Shown in pieces: positions 16,222 through 24,841 of a stretch of 64,000 bases of DNA. This DNA comes from Christensenella sp. UBA7703 (GTDB lineage Bacteria; Bacillota; Clostridia; Christensenellales; CAG-138), in NCBI GenBank assembly GCA_002482505.1, contig DLGD01000033.1, forward strand, positions 83,666 to 147,665, written 5' to 3'. Position 1 is the stretch's first letter, and each line of letters starts with the position of its first letter. The notes under the pieces were generated by a model. The model did not search any database. It had not been told where the DNA came from and saw nothing but the letters and a program-made list of their open reading frames with translations. The translations under genes were made by a program, and so were the position numbers.

Positions 16222-17495
16222 TCCGCGTCCTTTCTGTTTTTTCGATTGCTTTCATCACGCAAGGGGAGCGTTACCGTAAATGTCGTTCCTTCTTCGGCAG
16301 TACTGGAAACAGTGATCTTTCCTCCGTGCGCATGTACAATGCTTTGTGCAATTGAAAGCCCGAGGCCGTAACCGCCCGCGCTTCTGGCACGGTCAATTCG
16401 ATAGAACCGCTCAAACAAATGAGGCAGCTCCTCCGCCGGGATTGGCGTGCCCGTATTGTGCACGCGCATGAGCACGCTGCCGTTCTCCGCGCGCAGATCG
16501 ATCTCCACGATGCCGTTCGGATTGACATACTTTAGCGCGTTGTCGAGCAAGATGCCGCATAGCCTTCTTAACTTTGGTTCGCTGCCTGTGAGTGCAATTC
16601 CCGGCTGAATGCTGTCGCTGAGCGTGATGCCGGATTCAAACGCAAGCGAAGCAAACGAGAGAATGCTTCCCTGCATGATATCGGATAGATTCACACTCGA
16701 GAGTGTTTCTTTGTTTGCGCTGCCGCCCGTCTTTGCCAGAAACAGCAAATCTTCTACAAGAGATTTCATTCGGTCGCCTTCTGACTGGGTGTTTTCAATC
16801 CATCGGCTCTGCTGCGCAATGGTCTTCTCGGGATGGGCCAGCAGGATTTTCTGGTTTGCAAGGATCACGGTCAAAGGAGTCTTGAGCTCATGGCTTGCAT
16901 CCGCGACGAACTGTTTTTGGCGTTTCCATGCCAGTTCGACCGGTTTGAGCGCGAAATTTGCCAACAGCAGACTCACAAAGAAGAACGCGAGCAACGCAAG
17001 AATACCAACCAACAGGGAAGAAACGACCAGTTCGGCCATCGCCGCGATATCGCTGCTGGCATCCAAAAATGCGATGCGCGTTTGGCCGCTGTCCTGCGAA
17101 ATGTAGTATCGCAAGGAATAAGCGCGCAGCAACCCGGTTGTTTGTTTGGAATCCTGTGCGAGCTGTGCCAGCGTTTGCGCCGTGTCAGCGCTGATATTGA
17201 CAGAGTGAGCCGTTTCGATTTTTGCCGTGCTGTTGCTGTCGACAGAGACGACAAAGCCCGCCAGCAAATCGTTGTTTCGCTGCGGCAAGCCGGTTTTCCA
17301 ATCATTTGACTTTCCGACGTCCAGCTTTGGCACATCCTCGCCACGCCTCTGTAACAGCGCGGTTAATCCGCGCAAAGCGTTCTGCTGCTGGTTGCCTGCG
17401 GTATACAGGCATAAGCCTGTAAAAACAGCAAGCAGAACGATCAGCACCAGAGACATGTTGATCAGGATCAACTTTTTTTTCAGCGATCGGATCAC
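16218..17495 (-). CDS. sensor histidine kinase (system 1)
   Basis: A 425-residue membrane histidine kinase. A helix at about 12-32 and a second at about 155-180 bracket an extracytoplasmic sensor region of roughly 120 residues. The HisKA box is FVADASHELKTPLTVI, followed by the N box (LLDNALKYV), a G1 region that is little conserved, and GGYGLGLSIAQSI. It starts with GTG overlapping the TGA of the response regulator gene (GTGA), with GGAGG seven bases upstream. The product should phosphorylate the regulator encoded just before it. The signal is unknown; co-transcription with a wall amidase points to an envelope cue. Confidence 0.93.
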   Translation of the reverse strand: MIRSLKKKLILINMSLVLIVLLAVFTGLCLYTAGNQQQNALRGLTALLQRRGEDVPKLDVGKSNDWKTGLPQRNNDLLAGFVVSVDSNSTAKIETAHSVNISADTAQTLAQLAQDSKQTTGLLRAYSLRYYISQDSGQTRIAFLDASSDIAAMAELVVSSLLVGILALLAFFFVSLLLANFALKPVELAWKRQKQFVADASHELKTPLTVILANQKILLAHPEKTIAQQSRWIENTQSEGDRMKSLVEDLLFLAKTGGSANKETLSSVNLSDIMQGSILSFASLAFESGITLSDSIQPGIALTGSEPKLRRLCGILLDNALKYVNPNGIVEIDLRAENGSVLMRVHNTGTPIPAEELPHLFERFYRIDRARSAGGYGLGLSIAQSIVHAHGGKITVSSTAEEGTTFTVTLPLRDESNRKNRKDAE

Positions 17496-18172
17496 GATTC
17501 CGCCTCCACTCCCAGACGATAGCCCACTTTTCGTATGGTCTGTATCCCTACCTTGGAACCGATAAAAAACAGTTTTTTACGAAGGAAGGAGATATATGCT
17601 TCCACATTATTATCCTCCGCTTCGCTCTCCGGACCCCAAACTTTGACGATGAGCTGTTCTTTCGGCACGATTGTGTTCTGGGAGAGCAGCAGAAGCTTCA
17701 TAACTTCAAACTCCTTAAAGCTCAGCCGGATTCGCCTTGCCCCGCAGCGAAGATCGTTGCTCGTCAACTCCAACACGATATCCTCGTAGAGCATCTCATC
17801 CAGCAGCACTTCGCCCTGGCGGCGCGTCAGCGCGCGAATGCGCGCGGAGAGTTCCTCCGGCGCGAAAGGCTTTGTCATATAATCATCCGCGCCGCAGTCG
17901 AGTCCGTTGATTTTGCTCTCCAACTCGTCCCGCGCGGTCAGCATCAGCACCGGGGTCGCGATTTTTTCCCGCCGCAGCGCGCGGACGACATCGTAACCGT
18001 TTCGTTTCGGAAGCATGATGTCGAGTATGATGGCGTCATATTCGTTGCTCTTTGCATACGCAAAACCATCCTCGCCGTCATAGACCGCGTCCACGGTATA
18101 TTTCTGCTCGCGCATGATCTGCGTCAGCGCGTCCGCAAGCCGCCGTTCATCTTCCACAATCAATATTCGCAA
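17492..18172 (-). CDS. OmpR-family response regulator (system 1)
   Basis: A receiver domain (ILIVEDE at the start, phospho-acceptor in AIILDIMLPKRNG, MLTARDELE, conserved lysine in MTKPFAPEEL) is followed by a winged-helix DNA-binding domain ending RKVGYRLGVEAES. I place the start at TTG 18172 because GGGGG lies eight bases upstream and the protein then starts at RILIVEDE. An ATG at 18187 has no ribosome site. Direct GCTGAAA repeats in the divergent intergenic region are its likely binding sites, controlling its own operon and the VTC operon. Confidence 0.92.
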   Translation of the reverse strand: MRILIVEDERRLADALTQIMREQKYTVDAVYDGEDGFAYAKSNEYDAIILDIMLPKRNGYDVVRALRREKIATPVLMLTARDELESKINGLDCGADDYMTKPFAPEELSARIRALTRRQGEVLLDEMLYEDIVLELTSNDLRCGARRIRLSFKEFEVMKLLLLSQNTIVPKEQLIVKVWGPESEAEDNNVEAYISFLRKKLFFIGSKVGIQTIRKVGYRLGVEAES

Positions 18173-18241
18173 CGAAACTACCCCCATTCAACCGTAACTG
18201 TTTCGACAAGACGGTTCTCAACTGATTGTCCTCATAAATCC

Positions 18242-18271
18242 AGTATAAACTGTTTTCACTTCCGCGGGCAA
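18242..18271 (-). promoter_or_regulatory. possible second promoter of the system 1 operon
   Basis: Minus strand TTGCCC at 18271-18266, 18-base spacer, TATACT at 18247-18242. It lies downstream of the repeat-dependent promoter and could give constitutive low expression of the regulator and kinase. Confidence 0.4.
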
Positions 18272-18285
18272 TGCCGCGGATTTTT
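18261..18285 (+). terminator. terminator-like hairpin upstream of the VTC promoter
   Basis: TCCGCGG (18261-18267) pairs with CCGCGGA (18274-18280) around a 6-base loop and is followed by TTTTT on the plus strand. It is upstream of the VTC promoter, so it cannot attenuate that operon. It may block plus-strand read-through. Confidence 0.4.
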
Positions 18286-18297
18286 CTTCCTGTACCG

Positions 18298-18369
18298 ATG
18301 ATACCGCGGAATGCTGAAATTAGGCTGAAAGGTGTTTTTCAGCCAGTTTTCAGCTTTCGGTTTTACAAT
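18298..18369. promoter_or_regulatory. divergent promoter pair with symmetric 11-base direct repeats
   Basis: GCTGAAA occurs at 18313 and 18324, and its complement TTTCAGC at 18337 and 18348; each pair has an 11-base period. Reading right, the last TTTCAGC (ends 18354) is followed after nine bases by TACAAT (18364-18369). Reading left, the last repeat (ends 18313) is followed after nine bases by TATCAT (18303-18298). Neither side has a -35 box. This is the expected layout for promoters activated by an OmpR/PhoB-type regulator, and the regulator gene is adjacent. Confidence 0.7.
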
Positions 18370-18391
18370 TGCCGCATGAGAGGTGAACCAC

Positions 18392-19111
18392 ATGCAAGGC
18401 AATACATTTGAGCGGGTTGAAGAAAAATATCTCCTGACCAACGCACAGTATTCGGCAATGATCGCGGGGTTACGCGGCAAAATGCAGCCGGATCTATTCG
18501 GAAGAAGTATGGTTTCGAGTATCTATTATGACACGCCGGATTATCGTTTGATCCGATCTTCTTTGGATAAGCCGGATTATAAAGAGAAGCTGCGAGTTCG
18601 GGCATATGGCACGCCAGCAGAAACGAGCAAGGTGTTTGTGGAACTGAAAAAGAAGTTTGACGGCATCGTCTATAAGCGACGGATCGAACTTCCCCCAGAG
18701 CAGGCAAACCTCCTGCTATCAGGTAAGAAGACGGACTTGGACACGCAGATCACGCGTGAGATTCAATATTTCATTCGGCTTTATCAGCCGGAGCCGCGTG
18801 TGCTTCTTTCTTACCGGAGGATTGCATTTATCGGTGCGGAAAGCGGGCTTCGCATTACGTTTGATGATGATATCCGCTTTCGCACGAGTGCGCTGCGGTT
18901 GACCGCCGACAACTGGGGGCAGGAGTTGCTATCGCCGGGAATGACGCTGATGGAGATCAAGGCTCACGGGGCGATACCGCTCTGGCTCTGCGAGCTGCTC
19001 AATCGAAACGGGATTTATCCGACTAGTTTTTCCAAATATGGGACCTGCTATCGGGATTTTATCTATCCGCAACTGCAACAGCTAGAGAAAGGACAACACG
19101 CATATGCTTGA
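18392..19111 (+). CDS. VTC-domain (polyphosphate polymerase-type) protein
   Basis: A 239-residue protein of the VTC domain family, named after the catalytic domain of the yeast vacuolar polyphosphate polymerase. Visible family marks are EEKYLL near the start, SIYYDTPDY, KEKLRVRAYG, VELKKKFDGIVYKRR and LMEIKAHGAIP near the end. These supply the basic and acidic residues that line the triphosphate tunnel. Bacterial members usually stand next to DUF4956 and CotH-like or carbohydrate-binding proteins, as here. The ATG at 18392 follows GAGAGGTG by six bases; a GTG three codons earlier is possible. It overlaps the DUF4956 gene by eight bases. Polymerase activity is inferred only. Confidence 0.88.
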   Translation: MQGNTFERVEEKYLLTNAQYSAMIAGLRGKMQPDLFGRSMVSSIYYDTPDYRLIRSSLDKPDYKEKLRVRAYGTPAETSKVFVELKKKFDGIVYKRRIELPPEQANLLLSGKKTDLDTQITREIQYFIRLYQPEPRVLLSYRRIAFIGAESGLRITFDDDIRFRTSALRLTADNWGQELLSPGMTLMEIKAHGAIPLWLCELLNRNGIYPTSFSKYGTCYRDFIYPQLQQLEKGQHAYA

Positions 19112-19775
19112 AAGCATTCTTTCCGCTAACACAGACCTTACTTTAACACAGTATTTGATTTTAACAGGCGTTTCGCTATTACTTGGGCTGATTTCTGCGC
19201 TCATCTATATGTACAAGAACACCTACACAAAGGGGTTTGTACTCGCGCTTGTTCTGTTGCCAACCGTGGTACAGACGGTGATCCTGCTGGTTTCGGGAAA
19301 TCTTGGCGCCGGGGTTGCCGTTGCCGGGACGTTCTCCCTTGTACGCTTTCGCTCCGTTCCGGGCGGGGCGCGGGAGATTGCCGCAATCTTTGCGGCGATG
19401 GCAATCGGCCTTGCCACCGGAATGGGTTATATCGCGGTCGCCGCGCTGCTCACGATTGCAATCGGGGTTGCGAGTCTACTGATGATTCAACTTCACTTTG
19501 GAGACCAGGACGTGAACAACCGCCGCCTCAAGGTGACTATGCCGGAGAACCTGGACTATAACGAAGTGTTTGACGACCTATTTGCGGCATATACAAAGCG
19601 CGCCGAGCTAAAAAAAGTAAAGACGACCAACCTCGGAAGCATGTTTGAACTGCACTATGAAGTGACGCTGCGCGATCCGGCACAGGAGAAACAATTCATC
19701 GACGCGGTCCGCACCCGCAACGGAAACCTGAATATCCTACTCTCCCGCACGCCGGGAAACAACGAAGAACTATAG
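19104..19775 (+). CDS. DUF4956 membrane protein
   Basis: A 223-residue protein with four or five hydrophobic helices in the N-terminal two-thirds and a soluble C-terminal domain of about 80 residues. The segment FSLVRFRSVPGGAREIAAIF between helices is characteristic of DUF4956 proteins. Their function is unknown, but they are almost always neighbours of VTC-domain proteins. A partner or channel for the VTC product is a common guess, not a demonstrated role. It overlaps the VTC gene by eight bases. Confidence 0.85.
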   Translation: MLESILSANTDLTLTQYLILTGVSLLLGLISALIYMYKNTYTKGFVLALVLLPTVVQTVILLVSGNLGAGVAVAGTFSLVRFRSVPGGAREIAAIFAAMAIGLATGMGYIAVAALLTIAIGVASLLMIQLHFGDQDVNNRRLKVTMPENLDYNEVFDDLFAAYTKRAELKKVKTTNLGSMFELHYEVTLRDPAQEKQFIDAVRTRNGNLNILLSRTPGNNEEL

Positions 19776-19803
19776 CAATTTTTGCTGAAAAAGGAGCAAG
19801 ACA

Positions 19804-21471
19804 ATGAATCGAACAAAACAGCTCATCGCGGCATTTGCCGCATCTGCGATACTATTCTCCGCCGGGTGCCAAAGTGCGGCGGATACGGTGAATAACACCA
19901 TCTCAATTGAGACGCAGGCTGTTGCGGCGCAGACGGCAGCCGCCGAAACGAACGCCGTTTCGCTTTCCTCGAACGCATATTCGGATCGTGATCTGGATGC
20001 ATCCTATGATGAGAGCGAGGCAGTCTCCATCGATTTAGCTACAGTGAATGGTGATTATACGATTTCCACAGCGGGCATCTATGTTTTTTCAGGCACACTG
20101 ACCAACGGTTCCATCGTGATCAACGCGGGGGAAGAGGACAAAGTACAGATTGTCTTATCGAACGTAACCATAACAAACAGCGATGGCCCGGCGATCTATG
20201 CACTCGCGGCGGATAAAGTATTCATTACCGCCGCTGATCAGACCCAAAATACGCTTTCAGACGGATCGGGTTACGCGCAGGATGCATTCGGAAACAATCC
20301 TGACGGAGCGATCTTCGCCCGATGTGACTTGACGATCAATGGAACAGGCTCCCTGACGGTCAACGGAAACTACAAATTCGGCATCGTGGGCAAGGATGAT
20401 GTTGTGATCACTAATGCGACGTTGAATGTAACCGCAGTATCTGACGGCATCGTCGGAAAGGACAGTGTCTCGATCGGCAGCGGAACCGTTTCTATTGTTG
20501 TCGGGGGAGACGGCATCGTCAGCGAAAACAGCGAGGATGAAACGACCGGCAACGTACGGATCGACGGCGGGACAATCTCGATTCAAACGGGGGGTTCCGG
20601 CGCGGACAGCGCAAAGGGAATAAAGGCGCAGTCGGTGCTCGCAATCAATGGAGGCAGCATCACGATCGAGTCAGAGGACGACGCGCTGCACAGCGCAACC
20701 TCGGTGACCATCACAAACGGCACGCTGCTGCTTGCCTCGGGCGATGATGGCATCCATAGCGATGATTTGGTTGCAATCTCCGGCGGAGAAATCACCATCA
20801 GCCGCAGCTACGAGGGGATCGAAGGCAGGAACATCGTGGTTTCGAGCGGCGTGATCAACCTGACGGCATCGGACGACGGGTTCAACGCTGCCGGTGGTGC
20901 GGATGGCTCCGCGAGCAACGGCCCGCGCGGGAACGACGCGTTTGCGACGGATACCAGCAAATCTCTCGTGATCTCCGGCGGAACGGTAATGGTCAATTCC
21001 GAAGGCGACGGGCTTGACAGCAACGGAACCCTCACGATCAGCGGCGGGACGATCTATGTCTCCGGCCCGACAAACTCCGGCAACGGCGCGCTCGATAGCA
21101 ACGGAGCGATGACCGTCTCGGGTGGTGTTGTGATTGCGGCAGGCAGCGCAGGCATGGCGCAGGTGTTTGACCAGAGTTCATCGCAGTCTTCGCTTTCTTA
21201 CACCTTTACCTCCGTGCAGCAGGCAGGGACCACCATTACGCTAAAAGACGCTTCCGGAAACGATATTGCATCCTATACGCCGGACAAGCAGTTTCAAAAT
21301 GTGGTCATCAGCGCGCCAGAACTTGCGGCAGGACAAACCTATTCGCTTTACTGCGCGAACTCGTTGGTAGAAAACATCTCGCTATCCGGTACGGTGACAA
21401 GCGTTGGTACCGGCGGGATGAGCGGCGGATTTGGCGGCGGGCAGAGACCCGGCGGCGGAAGGCGGGGGTGA
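19804..21471 (+). CDS. DUF4353-type carbohydrate-binding lipoprotein
   Basis: A 555-residue exported lipoprotein with lipobox LFSAGC (Cys22). Most of the chain is a right-handed parallel beta-helix of repeated short strands rich in Gly, Asp and Ser, such as GDGIVSENS, DDALHSATSVTI, DDGIHSDDL and DDGFNAAGG. This matches the carbohydrate-binding DUF4353 family found with CotH and VTC genes. It ends in a glycine/arginine tail (GGFGGGQRPGGGRRG) that may contact the wall or an anionic polymer. Start ATG has AAGGAG seven bases upstream. Third gene of the operon. Confidence 0.82.
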   Translation: MNRTKQLIAAFAASAILFSAGCQSAADTVNNTISIETQAVAAQTAAAETNAVSLSSNAYSDRDLDASYDESEAVSIDLATVNGDYTISTAGIYVFSGTLTNGSIVINAGEEDKVQIVLSNVTITNSDGPAIYALAADKVFITAADQTQNTLSDGSGYAQDAFGNNPDGAIFARCDLTINGTGSLTVNGNYKFGIVGKDDVVITNATLNVTAVSDGIVGKDSVSIGSGTVSIVVGGDGIVSENSEDETTGNVRIDGGTISIQTGGSGADSAKGIKAQSVLAINGGSITIESEDDALHSATSVTITNGTLLLASGDDGIHSDDLVAISGGEITISRSYEGIEGRNIVVSSGVINLTASDDGFNAAGGADGSASNGPRGNDAFATDTSKSLVISGGTVMVNSEGDGLDSNGTLTISGGTIYVSGPTNSGNGALDSNGAMTVSGGVVIAAGSAGMAQVFDQSSSQSSLSYTFTSVQQAGTTITLKDASGNDIASYTPDKQFQNVVISAPELAAGQTYSLYCANSLVENISLSGTVTSVGTGGMSGGFGGGQRPGGGRRG

Positions 21472-21478
21472 TTGTACC

Positions 21479-22525
21479 ATGACGCACAAGAATAGCTTTT
21501 TACGCAGGCATATCTACGCGCTGCTCTCCTCGCTGATGCTGGCGGTGCTAACGGGATTCGTCCTTTTGGATACCTTTGTCCTTCCGCACGCAATCACCAG
21601 TGCTGCTACCGCTGTCCTTCCGCACGCAATCACCAGTGCTGCTACCGCGACCACGACAAGCACACAGGCAACGCAGACGGCAGAAAGTCAAACACAAACA
21701 TCGTTAGGCATGTCTTCCACAGTGGTCAACGCGGCTGCCAGTACCGCACAGACGGACAGCCAGAGCGAAGCCGCATCGAACGAAGCCGTCGTGACGGACA
21801 GCACGTATTTGGGCAATGGCATTCGCATTGTGATTACGACGGTGCGCACCGCGGATACCAACGCATATGTTGCGGATGTGCAGCTCTCGCGGGCAGATAG
21901 CCTCAAAACCGCGTTGGCGCAAAACACCTTTGGCAGCAATATCACCCAAACCACAAGCGAAATAGCTGCGGCAAACAGCGCAATTCTCGCGATTAATGGC
22001 GATTACTATGGCGCGAACAAACGCGGATACGTGATCAAAAACGGCGCTTTGTATCGCGACACAGTCCGACAGGGAGACGTCACGCAGGATCTTGCGATCT
22101 ACGCCGACGGCAGCTTTGAAATGATTGACGAGACAGAAGTGACAGCGCAGGAGCTTTTGGACAGCGGAGTTGTGCAGTTATTATCTTTTGGTCCGGCATT
22201 GATCGAAAACGGTACGCTTCAGGTTTCCGCAGCGGATGAAGTATCCCGCGCAAAATCGAGCAATCCGCGCACGGCCATCGGAATCATCGACGAACTGCAC
22301 TATATCTTCGTTGTGGCTGACGGAAGAACTGGTGAGAGCGAGGGCTTAAGCTTACTGGCGCTTGCGCAACTCATAGAATCCTACGGTTGCGTGACGGCAT
22401 ATAATCTCGACGGCGGCGGCTCTTCCACGATGGTGTTCAACGGTACTGTGGTCAATCAACCGACGACGAACGGAACTATGATTTCTGAAAGGGTGGTGAG
22501 CGATATTGTCTACATTGCTGCGTGA
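21479..22525 (+). CDS. NAGPA-type phosphodiester glycosidase (paralogue 1)
   Basis: A 348-residue membrane-anchored exported protein. A helix at about 12-33 is followed by a Ser/Thr/Ala-rich linker and a phosphodiester glycosidase domain (residues about 110-345) related to the human uncovering enzyme NAGPA. Motifs: AINGDYYGAN, LLSFGPALIENG, NPRTAIGI, VVADGRTGES and YNLDGGGSSTMVFNG. The start at 21479 follows a GGGGGTG site; the longer in-frame reading overlaps the previous gene with a low-complexity tail. The family hydrolyses sugar-1-phosphate diesters, which would suit teichoic acid-like or other phosphodiester surface polymers. Two paralogues lie at 51.4 and 54.8 kb. Confidence 0.88.
   Translation: MTHKNSFLRRHIYALLSSLMLAVLTGFVLLDTFVLPHAITSAATAVLPHAITSAATATTTSTQATQTAESQTQTSLGMSSTVVNAAASTAQTDSQSEAASNEAVVTDSTYLGNGIRIVITTVRTADTNAYVADVQLSRADSLKTALAQNTFGSNITQTTSEIAAANSAILAINGDYYGANKRGYVIKNGALYRDTVRQGDVTQDLAIYADGSFEMIDETEVTAQELLDSGVVQLLSFGPALIENGTLQVSAADEVSRAKSSNPRTAIGIIDELHYIFVVADGRTGESEGLSLLALAQLIESYGCVTAYNLDGGGSSTMVFNGTVVNQPTTNGTMISERVVSDIVYIAA
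21578..21649 (+). repeat. tandem 36-base duplication inside paralogue 1
   Basis: Two head-to-tail copies (21578-21613 and 21614-21649) differ only at the last base. They encode VLPHAITSAATA twice, just after the membrane anchor. Near identity at the DNA level means a recent duplication in a flexible linker. Confidence 0.95.
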
Positions 22526-22934
22526 TGGAACTCCTGCCGATTGGCGGAAAACGGCACTGACATACGGCATAATTGCGGCTTTCTGCGGCATCTTTAGCGT
22601 TGTTTATCTGCAGTTTAGCCACAAAGAGAGTTCGCCGTTTCTTGTTTGGCTCTTTGCGCCTTCGCTGCTGCTGGGTATGATTCCAGCGCTCCTGATGCGC
22701 CGGACAAGACCCATTCGGCGCCCCGGCATCGCTGTGCGCAGAGTTTGGAATACGGCGGTAGCCACGTTGACTTGCGGCATGCTGATACGCGCTATCATCA
22801 ATATTTCCGGGCGATACACGGAATATGACAGGATCTACTGGGTCTTGTCAGGTGTCCTGTTTCTCGCAGCGGCTGTGATCGATGTGCTTCTTCGCTTTGC
22901 AAAGGGCACTGACAACCGAGTGGACATGACGTAG
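22506..22934 (+). CDS. small four-helix membrane protein of unknown function
   Basis: A 142-residue hydrophobic protein with about four membrane segments (around 20-37, 47-62, 85-103 and 112-130) and basic loops such as RRTRPIRRPG. It starts with TTG after GGTGGTGAG and overlaps the glycosidase gene by 20 bases, so translation is probably coupled. I recognise no family. A small membrane protein also follows the third glycosidase paralogue at 55.9 kb, though the two show no clear similarity by eye. Confidence 0.7.
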   Translation: MSTLLRDGTPADWRKTALTYGIIAAFCGIFSVVYLQFSHKESSPFLVWLFAPSLLLGMIPALLMRRTRPIRRPGIAVRRVWNTAVATLTCGMLIRAIINISGRYTEYDRIYWVLSGVLFLAAAVIDVLLRFAKGTDNRVDMT

Positions 22935-22959
22935 TAGAAAAGATTACAAAGGGAACAAT

Positions 22960-24531
22960 ATGCAACAAATAAAACCATCCCCGCTGAAGCTTATTCGGCG
23001 GATTATCCAGACGGCGGCGTTTTTCCTGTTTCCGGGACTGTTTATCACGATGTTTTCAGCGATAAAGACGTTATATATGGCTATAATCGATGGAACCTTC
23101 CATATAACAGCTCAGGCAAACGAGCTGATTTTAGTGCTCTCGATGCTGCTGATCACGGCGCTGATGGGGCGTTTCTTCTGCGGGTTCTTATGCTCTTTTG
23201 GCACCATGGGAGATTTCTTTTGGGTTGTTGGCAAAAGGCTGAAACTGCGTCGAAGGAATCTCTCCCGCCGGATGGATCAAGCTCTCAAGAGCCTGAAATA
23301 TATTCTTCTCATCGGCATCGTGCTGATCGGCTGGACCCTTGGGGTATCACTCCTGAGCGGAACCGCCAACCCCTGGACCATATTTGGTATGCTTACCTCG
23401 GTTGCAGGATGGCCGAACCTCACTGCCTGGGTCTCTGTCGGCGCGCTGCTGCTGATTTTGATCATGGCTGGATCACTTTACATCGAGCGTTTCTTTTGCC
23501 GGTATCTCTGCCCGCTGGGGGCGGTGTTTGCGGTGGCCTCAAAAGTTCGCCTGTTCAAAATTCGTAAACCCGCGCAGCACTGCGGCAACTGCCAAGCCTG
23601 CACGAAACAGTGTTCAATGGGAATTCCGCTATACGGGATGAATGTCATCTCGGACGGCGAATGCATCGACTGCATGAACTGTGTGGACGTTTGCCCACGC
23701 GGGAACGTGAAGGCTAACCCGAAACCCGCGCTTGCCGCCGTGGTTGCGGTTGCCGCCATGAGTGGCGCATATTTTGCCGGGACTATTGCAAGCAGCGCTG
23801 CCGCAGAGCAGACGACTGTAATTGAAACCGCAAGCAGGACAACAAGCGTCACTGCAGGTCAATATATCGATGGTATCTATACGGGAAGCGCGTCTGGCTT
23901 TCGCGGAACGACAAAGACTCAGGTTACGGTTTCCGGCGGATTCATCACGGATATTTCCGTGCTTTCGACGGATGACGATGCTTCGTTTTTCAACCGAGCG
24001 GAAAGGAGCGTTACCGCTCAGATTCTTTCGACGCAAAGCCTCTCCGTGGATACGGTGTCCGGCGCGACATTCAGCAGCTACGCCATCATGGACGCGGTGA
24101 CAGATGCACTCAAGAGCGCACTGGTGAATGCAGGCACCGCAGAAGGCTCCGCGGCACAAGTAGGCGTAAACAGCGCGGAAACGGCATCTTCCATACAAAC
24201 AGAGCAAGGATTGATCGCGCTGGAAGACGGGACATATACCGGCTCAGGATCGGGGTACCGCGGGGAAACCAGCGTCAGCGTGACGGTTGAAAACGGCTGC
24301 ATCACGTCGGTGAAGGTGACGAACACCAGCGACGACGAGCGATTCTTCTCTCGCGCGGAGACAACGATCATCAACGAAATAATATCCGGGCAAACGCCGG
24401 ATGTCGATGCGGTATCGGGCGCGACCTGCAGCAGCAACGGTATTATGGAAGCGGTTGCAAACGCCTTGGGGATTGAGTTTACTGCGGCGGCACCGGCGGA
24501 GAGTCGGCACGGCGGACACGGAAGGCGCTGA
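22960..24531 (+). CDS. NapH-like Fe-S membrane protein with two FMN-binding domains
   Basis: A 523-residue electron-transfer protein. Residues 1-200 form four or five helices with the paired CxxxC-type motifs RFFCGFLCSFG and RFFCRYLCPLG of the NapH/NosR/RnfH-like family. Two 4Fe-4S motifs follow (Cys 208-211-214-218 and 235-238-241-245), then a helix at about 257-283. Two FMN-binding domains of about 95 residues each complete the chain, with covalent flavinylation motifs SGATFSS (367-373) and SGATCSS (486-492). In such proteins ApbE attaches FMN to the threonine and the flavins act outside the membrane. No apbE gene is in the window. Last gene of the VTC operon. Confidence 0.9.
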   Translation: MQQIKPSPLKLIRRIIQTAAFFLFPGLFITMFSAIKTLYMAIIDGTFHITAQANELILVLSMLLITALMGRFFCGFLCSFGTMGDFFWVVGKRLKLRRRNLSRRMDQALKSLKYILLIGIVLIGWTLGVSLLSGTANPWTIFGMLTSVAGWPNLTAWVSVGALLLILIMAGSLYIERFFCRYLCPLGAVFAVASKVRLFKIRKPAQHCGNCQACTKQCSMGIPLYGMNVISDGECIDCMNCVDVCPRGNVKANPKPALAAVVAVAAMSGAYFAGTIASSAAAEQTTVIETASRTTSVTAGQYIDGIYTGSASGFRGTTKTQVTVSGGFITDISVLSTDDDASFFNRAERSVTAQILSTQSLSVDTVSGATFSSYAIMDAVTDALKSALVNAGTAEGSAAQVGVNSAETASSIQTEQGLIALEDGTYTGSGSGYRGETSVSVTVENGCITSVKVTNTSDDERFFSRAETTIINEIISGQTPDVDAVSGATCSSNGIMEAVANALGIEFTAAAPAESRHGGHGRR

Positions 24532-24608
24532 TTGAACTGAAAAATTCGGTGAAATATTCACCTGACTGTGCGTGCATCAATGGAAGACTGGAAAAAGGCA
24601 AACAACAA

Positions 24609-24630
24609 CGGCCACCGAATACGGTGGCCG
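24609..24630 (+). terminator. hairpin after the VTC/flavoprotein operon
   Basis: A perfect 9-base-pair stem CGGCCACCG / CGGTGGCCG with an AATA loop lies 78 bases after the flavoprotein stop. Only a weak T-rich stretch follows. A second hairpin GCCTCC / GGAGGC at 24802-24819, followed by TTTGTTG, may act as a back-up on the same strand. The stretch 24532-24841 holds nothing else I can recognise. Confidence 0.5.
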
Positions 24631-24841
24631 GTCCGTTCATTGACAAAGTCCTTCGAACCGTGTCGATGGATTTTACGCGGGGCTAGAATGACGTGAATCG
24701 CGTTACTTTTTCACAAATTCGGCGAATGAATCACTGGACTTGATGGAACATGGGGGAGTTTTAAAATTTCGATCCTCCTGGTGGGGTTGCCGATCTGCTG
24801 TGCCTCCACAAGCGGAGGCTTTGTTGCGTTCGTTTTGTTGT

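Noticed and set aside
18313..18354. Attenuator hairpin upstream of the VTC gene
   Set aside because: The inverted repeat lies upstream of both -10 boxes, so it is not transcribed from either promoter. The 11-base periodicity fits a regulator-binding site better.
24802..24819. Terminator of livF
   Set aside because: The T-rich side of the hairpin is on the plus strand; on the livF strand no U-run follows.
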